Assembly: GCA_947044365.1 (NCBI GenBank)
Contig: OX345651.1
Span: 1,152,926 to 1,216,925, forward strand
DNA: 64,000 nucleotides
Source: Petrosia ficiformis
Taxonomy: Eukaryota; Porifera; Demospongiae; Haplosclerida; Petrosiidae
Direction of reading: 5' to 3'
Made by a program: the position numbers and the translations under genes. The notes under the pieces were generated by a model, which saw only the letters and a list, made by a program, of their open reading frames with translations, was not told where the DNA came from and searched no databases. Shown one piece after another: positions 1-10,553 of this stretch; the stretch's first letter is position 1; every line of letters starts with the position of its first letter.

Positions 1-419
1 GCACATACATGTATAGGCTAACCCAATACATCACGTAAAACAATATACATGTACATGTATATACAGTTACCCACTCAGTAATTAATCTATGTACACATAC
101 ATGTATATGCTAACCCAATACATCACATGTATATACAGTTAATTAATCCATAGGCTAACTCAATACGTCACTACAGACATGTATATACAGTTACACACTT
201 CAATAACTAATCCTATTACACATACATGTACAGGCTAACCCAATACATCACGTATATACAGTATACATGTACCTGTATTTACATTTACACACTCGGCAAT
301 TAATCTTATTTATACATACATGTATATGCTAACCTAAGGATACATGTACAGGTACACACTTAGTAATTAATCTTATATATATACACACACACACAGGCTA
401 ACCCAGTACGTCACTACAG
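1..419. repeat. Minisatellite-like tandem repeat, unit about 100 bp
   Basis: Four to five imperfect copies of a block that contains GCTAACCCAATACATCAC, then TATATACAGTTACACACT and then AGTAATTAATCTTA, separated by ACATACATGTATA stretches. The GCTAACC core is visible near 18, 109, 164, 233, 328 and 396. The array ends just before a probable splice acceptor at 419, so it lies in an intron of the gene entering from the left. Confidence 0.7.
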
Positions 420-546
420 TCCTATCATGATCACACCAAGCAAGAAACCGTTAACTCTTCCAGATGGTCCTAACCTAATTTTGGAGTCTCGAAGGAGGAA
501 CCCAAAAGTTGGGGATCAAGAAAACAAGATCAAACACGTTCTGTAA
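420..546 (+). CDS. Probable terminal exon of an unidentified + strand gene
   Basis: After an acceptor-like CACTACAG at 412-419 there is an open frame of 42 codons ending in TAA at 544-546. The peptide starts PIMITPSKKPLTLPDGPN and is rich in basic and proline residues, unlike the TACATG-derived ORFs nearby. The first base would complete a codon split by the upstream intron. The remaining exons are outside the window, and I do not recognise the family. The gene converges on the minus-strand gene that stops at 815. It could be chance; the coding-like composition is the main support. Confidence 0.4.
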
Positions 547-814
547 ATGTATCAGTAACGTACAGTACTGTTGTATAATTTGTCATTATTTGTGGTATTG
601 TTATCACTTTGTATATTTACTTACTGAGTAACATTTGGCGTACATACTTTCACTACTTCATGTATTTTCAATAGATAGTTTCATTTCCAAAACAAGAAAC
701 ATAAAATATCAAAATATATGCTAAAAATAAATAACTAATGAATATGTAACATCAGCAATTAAATAATTGTCTCACATGGAGATGTAGAGTGGCTAAATCA
801 TGTAACCTGTATAG

Positions 815-3800
815 TTAAGATTTGCTAATACTAATGGCTGTTAATACTGCTAATGGCACAACTACACTCAATGCTGGAATAGTTGGTAAAACCATGTCTG
901 CTACCATTTGGGCAGAGCTTCTGCGTCTCTCTGTACCTGGTCTTTCTATGTCATCTGTTGATGAAGTAGATGAAGTATGTGTTTGATCATGTGATGATGA
1001 AGATGAAGATGCACGTCTTTGATCTTCTGATGGTGTAGAGGAAGAGGTGTGTCTTCTGTCATGTGATTGGTCATGTGTTTTTGTTTGTTTAATCATTGTA
1101 ATATGTGTGAAGTGCATTTCGCTCTCTTCGGTATATTCTAAACCTGAATTATACTGGTTTTGTCTGGTTTCAGATCGATAACTAGTTTCAATTATCTCAC
1201 TGTGTGTACAAACATTATTTTCCTCATTTTCATTTTCTTCCCATAATGGAGGATTTAGTCCTGACATCTTCCGAACTGAGTCCATTTTACTCTCACCTTC
1301 AATATTTGTGTTCGGAAAGACATCAGACATACTTGATATACTCTTCAAAGATGTTGTTGATTCTATACTACCTCTGGATAATTTAATGGGATAAGTACCG
1401 CTAATACAGGATTCTGTGTCAACAGATGATGTGGAAAGAATAATGGGTTTTTTGATGGAGCCTTCTTCATTTTGTTCAAATCTCTCCAAATGTTCCATTA
1501 CCTCTCTACTGGTTTCAACTTTGATTACATCATCAGTGTCATGCGATCCTGGCGGTGTGACTGGTGTATCAAATACAGGCAAAGAATCTTTTCTTGGAGA
1601 TTCTAATACAATAGTTGTGTTCTCTGGACTGTCTTCGTTTTCTATTTCATGATTGTCTGACAAGTTTTCAAAGTCATTCTTTTCAGTGAAAAGCACTTCA
1701 ACACTTCGAGATTTCCAAAGTCCATTTAATGGGACCATTAGCGTTGATGAATTCACTTCCATTTCATGAGTAGGTGGATGGTTTTCAGATACACTGGGAC
1801 CTAGATCTTCTACTGATGAAACTCGTCGTGGTGATGGAAACATATCTACAACCTGTATGAAAAGGAAAAATTAATAGTAATTAGTAGATGGGAATTCGAT
1901 ACCAAAGCACCTATACACTGTACTTTGATACCATGCCTGAAATTTCCAGTACGTATTGAGTCATGTCCAAGTATCAATACTCACTGCTCACTGATACTGA
2001 TACTAGTCTAACACACCTATATTTTAACAAATACATTTTCACGGCGCTTTCACATTTTTAACTGAATTTGTATAAACTTTATATTAGCATGAGTATTATG
2101 TCCACATGCAGTATCAAGTATCAGTATCATACTCAATTCCATCAATACTGATTCCCAAACTACTTGGTATCGTGTCGAAATGAAAATTACTAGTATCACC
2201 CACCACTAAGATATACATCTACTAATATAAAGCATTTATATTAGTGATAGCATTTCATTGCTAGGGCCTAAAGGCTGATTCACATAATGATGCAAAGCCT
2301 TGCATTGCATCCATTGCATCGTGATAAAATTCGAAAAACTGATTGGTCAAAGACAGAAATCAGATCTATCCTTGCGCTACGTTGCATTGTCATGGCGATG
2401 AAGGAAACGCATCGTGGTTACAATACAATACCTAAATGTGATGCATAGAAATGCAAGGCTTTGCGTCATTATGTGAACCCGGCCTGATGATTATGACTTC
2501 ACATAAAAATAAAATTAAGAAAATGAATTATACATCAAGCAAAACCTATGATAGTGGGGGTCACAAATGGATTTTATAATTAGTTGGGGAGGTCTGCATG
2601 CTTTAAGAACTGGTTCTAATTAATGGGAGAGATTCTCAAATTAATGGAAGAGACACTCAAAAGGGCAACAAGGGTTTTCCAATGGGGTCCTCAGTGAAAT
2701 CCTGATTATCGAGATATAATTTATACTAATTACCTCTGGATGAACTACTAGGTTCTCAGTGAGTATTTCCTCAAGATCAGCTCTTTCATTTTTGTCAAAC
2801 ATGTCTGACCAGTCATCATAATCCCATCTTGTCTCTGGTCCAACAGGGGAAGCATCCCTTGATAACCCCTACATATTTAAGTTTAATGATGGTAATATTC
2901 ACACATACAGTACAAACACCACTTTATTTACTCAAATTTATTTGTGTATTGAAGACACTGTCAGTATCTTACATATCTTACACAGTATATTAAAGGGAGA
3001 GGAGTGTAAATTCCTGCATTACACACATTTCAAACATAATCATAGCACACATTTAAAGTCTGTTACACATGCACTTTACTAAAATATGCACTACATAATT
3101 TTTATTATTATGTGATTGAATTTTTGATAAGTGATACTTTCCCACAATTTAATTTTGATTGAATCCAATTACTTGTCTATCCACCATTTTATACAGGAAG
3201 TCACTATTTAAGAAGCATATTACTATATAGTTCTTCCTGGATACCAAATTCAAAATGGTGGAATGAATTATTTTGCAGAAAAGTATCTTTTTTGATAATT
3301 AGTTCACATATACTCATATAGTATACACAGTACATATTAGTGTTGCTTTAGTATGGCAAAAAATGACCACTTTGAGTTATAGCTTTAGTATGTCTAATTT
3401 CGCATAAATTTAGTTATACATGTAGTTAACTTGATTAATTAACTAAAATCATATTAGGCTTACCAAAAGGGTTTAGTTAACTAGTGTCCATTATTGACCA
3501 TTTTTAATGTTAGTTAGTTATAGTTATAGTACACTTTAATTTGGCTATATATAGTGTAGTTAACTAAAGTCATAAAGCCTTACTAAAATGGATTTTAGTT
3601 ATAGTTACATCACTAGTGCATGTGTATGTACATTTGTATAATAATACAATACACTAACCAGTTGCATAAAAAAATTAGCTGTGATATCTTCGACAGCTTT
3701 TGCTGTGAATGTTTGAATCTTATCTTGTAGATCAGGTAATTTTTCCCACAATCTTCTCCCTAAACAAGTGATCAGAAATGCTTGTTCCTGTAAATAATTG

Positions 3801-6571
3801 CTCTGTTTAGCTAAACTATGTGTGACTTTAGTAAATGCAAGATACGATAGTTGATCTTTCAGAGCATAGAATATTGCTTCCTGGAAAGCTTTTTCGAGTT
3901 TACTTCCAAACTGTTCTTCAATCGTTTCGCTAAGCATTAGAATTTTGTATGAAACAAAATCGTCTAGTGTAGGCTTATGGTTTAGTATATGACAATACTC
4001 TAGAAAATTAGGATCATCCCATGCTTCTTCTGGTATCAAGTCTTTACGAGGTTTTCGACGAGGATTTTCAGAGCCACTAGAGTCAGTCCGGGTCTGTTTA
4101 TGTTGAATATTCAATTCTGAAGGGTCGAAATCTTTGCTAAGGGGATGTGTATTGCTACGATTCCTTATCACAGGAGTGAAGCTTGGACTCAAGGGGTCAT
4201 ATGCGGGAGTGTTAAATGATGAGTCTGAAATCTGAGGTGATGTAACAGAGTGACGCAAATAACAGTAGCTATTTGATGAAGTGCTTTCTGCAGATTCTTG
4301 AGATGTGTCTCGAATGAATCTACTTTGGTAGGAGTCTAACCACGACCATGTGCTCTGCTCATTAACAATATCATGATTAGTATGCATTGATGATATCATT
4401 GGAATATCATCTTCAGTTTCATATTTATATTCATCTTTCTGATCATCTATTTCATTTTCTTCCCTATCCTCCTCCTCCTCCTCACATTCCTCATTGTTAT
4501 CGTCATCTTCATTGTCTTCAACACTACCAAAAGTCATACTACTATGGCTGCTCTGACTAAGGTATGATGAAGTTACTGAAGATGAAGAAATTGATTGAGA
4601 ATAATTCAATGGTTTAGTGTCATTTTGAGAGATTGGAATAGAGACCTCACTACCAATAGATTCATGATGGTTATCTCCTTTATTAACATGTTGTGAAGTC
4701 ATTTGAAAAGACTCAGAGAGTTCCTCACACTTTGAAGATTCAATCTTTCTTTCTGCAACCTTCACTTCACGAAGTCTCTCTTCTTCATAAATCACCTTTT
4801 CATAAGTCTCCGGATTCCCCTCTTCTTCACCATCGAGTTGTACAGTGTGTATTTTAGTGGGTTGTGCATCTGAGCTTCCTGTAATATGTATGACATTATT
4901 AAGAGGGCTTTGTAGATGAAATTTGGAATCTTGAACAATTAATGGAGCATCTTGTACAGTTGCTGTTGAAGAAACACTTTCTACCTCTGACAATTCTTCT
5001 ATTGTGTCTTCTAGGGAATCCAGTGAAAGAGAATTGGGAATTTGCATGCTTTTACTGAAATGTTGCTTCTTCATTCTCAATGCCCCAAATGGTATGTGTT
5101 TACTGTCATCATGTGTAGTTTCAATTTCCTGACTATCAAATGAAGCATTCTTTTTAATGTATGGCTTCCTACCATGAAACAGTGATCGCTTTTTATGAAT
5201 GCTTACTGGTTTTGTATTTTCGCTAAGGGAACTTCCCCCATTGGAAGAATGAGGCTGATTTGGTGAGAGACTTGAAGACGTAAACATCAAATCAGCATTA
5301 CTTCTAACTTGTTGTACACGAATTTGCTCTGCTCGAGCAATACTGTCTAATTGCACTGTTGTTAGACGTTCTAAAACCCGTTTAGATCTGGATGGAACAC
5401 TAAAAACAGTTTCAACAAGTGCCTGACTTCGCTTTTGTACACGATTCTGAATATTATCATCTTTTTCTGTTTGGCAGTCTGTCACCAGTACATTCCTGCC
5501 TCGTTTCTTGATGTGAATACGTGTTTTTGGTGGTATTTTTAGACGAAATAGTTTACGAGCTGTTTCGTATGCTTCTTGTGGATGTTGCAGTGACTTCTGC
5601 ACAATATGTCTATCCCTAAATATATCAATACACATAAATATAATGAAAATACATAGATGACTATAATTATGAAGAATGGACAAATAGAAAGACGAATCAG
5701 TGAACATATAATAGATACTCACACATCTAATGGAGGAACTAAATGAAGCACAAATTGGTAAATATTTTTAGCTCTAATTTAATCGTTTAAACAATCTGTG
5801 AGATACAGTACATTAAACTGTGTTGTTCATCACCAAACGTAATTAAAAAGCTGGTGATAGTTCTAAATTTAACAGTGGCTAATGAAATTTTCTTATAATC
5901 ACAAAAGAACAAACTTAGGCTAACCGACGAATTGATTCTAAATTACAGACATAACAACGAAGGTATTGTTTCTATAAACTATCTTTCATGTATACAATTT
6001 TATTATAAACATGGTGAACTCATATTTGAAAACTACTGAATGCTAAGAATTATGTACGAGGCAACAACGCTATGGACAAGGTGTTACTGTCATAATATTA
6101 GCCACATCAAAAAAGGGAAATGTAAACACTCATAGACTTGGTTTATGCAAGATCATGATCATGTTATGTACACAGAGACAGACAGACACACACAACAGCT
6201 GAGAGGTTGGTTACTCACCTAAGTTCACTGAGTTCTGTCAGTTGATTTGCTACTACTTCGGGTACATTCTTCAAACCATCCCAACCAACAAATGACGACT
6301 TTGTAAGCTTGTCACCGTGAGAGGACGAATCCAGTCCTTTCGAAACTCTTTTATTAATCCTGAATCTCTTCTCGCTCATATTTGCTGCCAACTTAGTCCA
6401 ACAAAGTTTCGAATTCAAAGCCTCCTTCACCTTCCCCATTCGCTCTAACTCTTGCAGTTCCTCGGCGTTCATTTCGTTTCTCTTTTCCAACACAGCCTCT
6501 AAATGCAAATCTGTGTTTACCGTAAAATCGATGTTATGTTCCTCTAAAGTGGTAAAGCTTAGTGCAGACAT
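815..6571 (-). CDS. Large serine-rich tail-anchored protein, possible Bcl-2-like 13 (Bcl-rambo) relative
   Basis: Four exons: 6571-6219, 5615-3659, 2868-2734 and 1852-815. All junctions are GT-AG and the total is 1160 codons plus stop. The N-terminal ~150 residues are charged and unrecognised (start MSALSFTTLEEH). The middle is a long Ser/Glu-rich, probably disordered stretch with an acidic run. A compact helical block lies at about residues 635-770, from IPEEAWDDPNFLEY through FGSKLEKAFQEA to LPDLQDKIQTFTAKAVED. From memory, its spacing resembles the Bcl-2-like block of BCL2L13. Exon 3 is acidic and rich in W and D. The last ~30 residues (MVADMVLPTIPALSVVVPLA and on) form a hydrophobic segment ending in SKS, as in a tail-anchored membrane protein. 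Bcl-2-like block, long disordered region and C-terminal membrane anchor would match the Bcl-rambo plan of mitochondrial proteins. The exon model is firm; the family name is tentative and needs a profile search. Confidence 0.72.
2273..2484. mobile_element. Short inverted-repeat element (MITE-like) in an intron
   Basis: The left end reads GGCTGATTCACATAATGATG and continues CAAAGCCTTGCAT. The right end is its inverse: ATGCAAGGCTTTGCGTCATT followed by ATGTGAACCCGGCC. The arms match over about 33 bp with few changes around roughly 145 bp of non-coding DNA. I see no convincing target duplication, so the superfamily is open. It sits in the last intron of the tail-anchored gene. Confidence 0.7.
3330..3618. 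repeat. Dispersed intronic repeat, TTTAGTTATAG family, copy 1
   Basis: This stretch is rich in TTTAGTTATAGTTATAGTA, AGTTAACTAAA and 'attattgacca'. Related blocks occur at about 20826-20960 and 32130-32330, in NUP205 introns. The arms are partly inverted (TTTAGTTAACTAG near the centre), which suggests an old non-autonomous DNA element, but the ends are unclear. Confidence 0.5.
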
Positions 6572-6912
6572 TCTTTTGACTTCCTTGTTAGTACTAGCCC
6601 CACCTGCAGAAGCGTAGGTGTGAGCAACGTCATGAATATTTGCGAAAATTATAATTACTGTCGTTTCCAGTAATTTTGCAACGGCGCTCTCAAACCGGAG
6701 ATGACGTAATTATACTTACAATAGTAAACATTACAGCAAACACCACATGATCAGAGTAAATTGATTGGCTAAATGTTATACCACACCCATTCCCGCTTTG
6801 ACATTTTTTGTTGCAAGATTGATGCAAATGACAGTACCTATAGCACTTTAAAACAGATCACGTGAGTTCACCCAATGAAATCAGTTCAAATCACTCTACA
6901 CTCTCTGCTAGA
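6572..6912 (-). promoter_or_regulatory. 5' flank of the tail-anchored gene, with CRE-like sites
   Basis: Upstream of the ATG at 6571 lie an inverted TGACGT (ACGTCA near 6626) and TGACGTAA (6702-6709), both close to the CREB/ATF consensus. The next gene to the right is over 3.9 kb away, so this is the natural promoter interval. No TATA box can be assigned. Assignment is by position and motif only. Confidence 0.35.
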
Positions 6913-7236
6913 CAGGGGGGGGGGGGGGCAGGGAGGGCAATTGCCCCCCCCTAAGTTTTTACTTGTAAGAAAATTTATTTGAAAATTATAAAAAATAAAT
7001 TTTTGTGAGTTGTTTACACAACTATAACAACTGGTCAATCAGTTTACCTACTGAATGCAAACATAATTGTGCGTTTAAAATTTGGACGCTTATTATTGCA
7101 CATATAGTACATAGTGCAGTAAACTTAATTAAGTGACCACACCTCTCATGAATAATTAATACCCCCAAAAACATTTTGTGGCGTGCTTTGCGTGTCGAGT
7201 TTGCCCTACCTCATCAAATTTCTAGACCCGCCCCTG
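6913..7236. mobile_element. Non-autonomous hAT-like DNA transposon with perfect 8-bp target duplication
   Basis: The 324-bp element starts CAGGGGGGG and ends CGCCCCTG. It is flanked on both sides by the identical octamer CTGCTAGA (6905-6912 and 7237-7244). A CAGGG-type terminus with an 8-bp duplication is the hAT signature. The left end has a long G run and then GCAATTGCCCCCC, so only about the outer 6 bp of the ends pair cleanly. There is no transposase ORF inside. Confidence 0.8.
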
Positions 7237-7738
7237 CTGCTAGATGGCTAATCCTCTGTTGTTGGCACAACTTCAGCGAAATCAGCATTCTATGGGTACA
7301 CCTATTTCAATTGCTAATATTGCCAATAGTCAAGTTATAGGCACTGCAGCGTTTTCTTTCGCAAGATGTCATTTTTTTGAATTCAAAGTATATTGGCACC
7401 AGCAGTTAGTTGCACGTGATCACTCCATAATACATGTTGCAAGAAGTCCAAAAAGCTCAGTATAAGGTTGTAACATCCTGTTCAGAGAGGAAGTACCACA
7501 CCTACTTAATAGAATACTACTATGCAATCACTGGGTCTTGCTGTTACAACACCCACCAATGTGGTGTGGCATGTGCCATTCTGTTGTTCAAAACGTATAC
7601 GCTTTGTTGGATGTGGTCTAGTGGTGCTTTGATTCAAGTGTCCAACATTTGATGTTAGCTTTAAGTTAGCTTAGAGCTCTTTTAAATAAATAAATAAAAA
7701 GTACGGGATTAGAATAGCATATAGCACATTAGATGATT
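7237..7738. other. Unassigned intergenic stretch
   Basis: Between the hAT-like element and the satellite, two overlapping short + strand frames are open (7244-7465 and 7434-7652). Neither has recognisable protein features or splice sites. I see no gene, RNA or repeat that I can support here. Confidence 0.3.
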
Positions 7739-9533
7739 TACACGTTACAAAGATCATCCAAAATTGGACGATTTATTAAAATTATTAAAATCATCCAAAA
7801 TTGGATGATTTATTAAAATTATCAAAATCATCCAAAATTGGATGATTTCTTCGATTTCTTAAAATCATCCAAAATGGGATGATTTATAAAAATTACTAAA
7901 ATCATCCCAAATATGGTGATTTATGAAAATTATTAAAATCATCCAAAATTGGATGATTTATTAAAATTATCGAAATCATCCAAAATTGGATGATTTATTA
8001 AAATTATCAAAATCATCCAAAATTGGATGATTTATTAAAATTATCAAAATCATCCAAAATTGGATGATTTCTTCGATTTCTTAAAATCATCCAAAATGGG
8101 ATGATTTATGAAAATTACTAAAATCATCCCAAATATGGTGATTTATGAAAATTATTAAAATCATCCAAATTTGATTTATTAAAATTATCAAAATCATCCA
8201 AAATTGGATGATTTATTAAAATTATCAAAATCATCCAAAATTGGATGATTTCTTCGATTTCTTAAAATCATCCAAAATGGGATGATTTATGAAAATTACT
8301 AAAATCATCCCAAATATGGTGATTTATGAAAATTATCAAAATCATCCAAAATTGGATGATTTATGAAAATTATTAAAATCATCCAAATTTGGATGATTTC
8401 TCCGATTTCTTAAAATCATCCAAAATTGGATGGTTTATTAAAATTGTTAAAATCATCCAAATTTGGATGATTTCCCCGATTTCTTAAAATCATCCAAATT
8501 TGAATGATTTCTCCGATTTCTTAAAATCATCCAAAATTGGATGATTTCTCCAATTTCTTAAAATCATCCAAAATTGGATTATTTATTAAAATTATCAAAA
8601 TCATCCAAAATGAGATGATTTATGAAAATTATCAAAATCATCCAAAATTGGATGATTTGTTAAAATTATCAAAATCATCCAAAATTGGATGATTTATGAA
8701 AATTATTAAAATCATCCAAATTTGGATGATTTCTCCGATTTCTAAAAATCATCCAAAATTGGATGGTTTATTAAAATTGTTAAAATCATCCAAATTTGGA
8801 TGATTTCCCCGATTTCTTAAAATCATCCAAAATTGAATGATTTCTCCGATTTCTTAAAATCATCCAAAATTGGATGATTTCTCCAATTTCTTAAAATCAT
8901 CCAAAATTGGATTATTTATTAAAATTATCAAAATCATCCAAAATGGGATGATTTATGAAAATTATTAAAATCATCCAAAATTGGATGATTTATGAAAATT
9001 ATTAAAATCATCCAAATTTGGATGATTTCTCCGATTTTTTAAAATCATCCAAAATTGGATGATTTATGAAAATTATTAAAATCATCCAAATTTGGATGAT
9101 TTCTCCGATTTCTTAAAATCATCCAAAATTGGATGGTTTATTAAAATTGTTAAAATCATCCAAATTTGGATGATTTCCCCGATTTCTTAAAATCATCCAA
9201 AATTGAATGATTTCTCCGATTTCTTAAAATCATCCAAAATTGGATGATTTCTCCAATTTCTTAAAATCATCCAAAATTGGATTATTTATTAAAATTATCA
9301 AAATCATCCAAAATGGGATGATTTATTAAAATTATCAAAATGATCCAAAATTGGATGATTTATTAAACTTATTAAAATCATCCAATGTTGGATGATTTCT
9401 CCGATTTCATCCAAATTTGTATGATTTCTTCAACTTAACAAAAATATCCAAATTTGGATGATTTCTTCAACTTAACAAAAATATCCAAATTTGGATGATT
9501 TCATTAACTATCATCCAAATTAAAATGATCTAC
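7739..9533. repeat. Satellite array of 20-24 bp palindromes (ATCATCCAAAATTGGATGAT)
   Basis: About 45-50 palindromes built on ATCATCCAAAATTGGATGAT, or the variant with CCAAATTTGG, are separated by 12-14 bp AT linkers of two kinds (TTATTAAAATTATC and TTCTCCGATTTCTTAAA). The linkers recur in a fixed order, so there is a higher-order repeat of several palindromes. For example, the block around 8340-8640 returns at about 8680-8960 and 9050-9320. A short relic with the same palindrome lies at 46780-46890. The array lies between the 5' flank of the tail-anchored gene and the 3' end of the E2F gene. Confidence 0.93.
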
Positions 9534-9724
9534 ATTTTGGTCGTTTCATTCTCTAAATTTAGTATTCATATTCATGATACACATATAACTTATAGAATAC
9601 AAGTATGGTCCAGACACAACATACATATAATAGAGTATGTATATTATAAGATGAAGACTCATCAGCAGTCACATTTTCGTCTGTGAGGTTAACAATTGAT
9701 CATCACTGAGACTAATTATGAATA

Positions 9725-10005
9725 TATAATTAAACAAACCACTTCCATATAACCCTACATAGGTACTTACACTGCTATAAAACAAATACAGAGAGCTGTA
9801 CTTATGTAGGAGTGGTTTGTTTAATTTTGGGTCCTATGCTGCCTGACCTTGTTCACATGCTTGCTTTTTGGGTTTTGACGTCCCTACAACTTTTTTTCAT
9901 TTTCATTTCATTGAAAATGTTTTTTATTATTCTTGTTTCCATTGTTGCTTTTCTGAATGGTGTGATTATTTTTTGTAAATTACCAAAAATACTGGTGTAA
10001 GTTTT
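9725..10005. repeat. Dispersed repeat with inverted arms, copy 1 (copy 2 at 37108-37640)
   Basis: AATTAAACAAACCACTTCC (near 9728) is mirrored by AGTGGTTTGTTTAATT (9811-9826), giving a hairpin-like head. The following T-rich block (TTTTTGGGTTTTGACGTCCC, then a run with TTTTTTATTATTCTTG) recurs in diverged form at 37370-37530. The short + strand ORF here (9812-10000) is hydrophobic only because the DNA is T-rich. Confidence 0.5.
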
Positions 10006-10553
10006 ATATCATGAAATCATATACAATCATAAATGCATTACAGTTTGTTCATCAATGAAGGTCAGTCTTTTGTATATATCAATTATTTATCAATTGATCA
10101 TCATACTTTTTCACTTAGAAGTTCAGAATGGCCCCAAAAGTACATGTACATTGGTTAGATGTAACACATAATTTCCTCCACTTTCAAGCAATATAATTTA
10201 TAATAACATAAACCTTTTATCATAATAATAATAGTAGGAATAGAGAATACAATATTATAATGACAACCTTATTATAAAAGGAAGAAAAAAATTAAAATAA
10301 TGATTACAAAAATAAATATTCAATTGATAAATTCAAAGAATAACAAGGTCTATAATTTGTTATACATACTCATGTATAAACACTACATATACATGTATAT
10401 AATTATATAGCAAAATGCCTAGCATATCTGTAATATTAAAATACACACACTACCCTATTTATATACATACATGTTATACTAATACTGTATTGAAAGTGAT
10501 TTACCCTATACACATAATGGATTACATATCATGTTACTATGCATACATATTCA
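10006..10553. other. 3' flank of the E2F gene
   Basis: AT-rich DNA without a supportable gene. It holds scattered ACATGTATA repeats and AATAAA-like words that could serve polyadenylation of the E2F transcript from the minus strand. I see nothing else. Confidence 0.3.

Noticed and set aside
7244..7652. Two overlapping + strand ORFs after the hAT-like element
   Set aside because: No splice sites, family features or codon pattern to support them.
7739..9533. CRISPR-like array
   Set aside because: The repeats are regularly spaced, but the spacers are repeated AT linkers rather than unique sequence, the units are palindromes, and the genome is animal.
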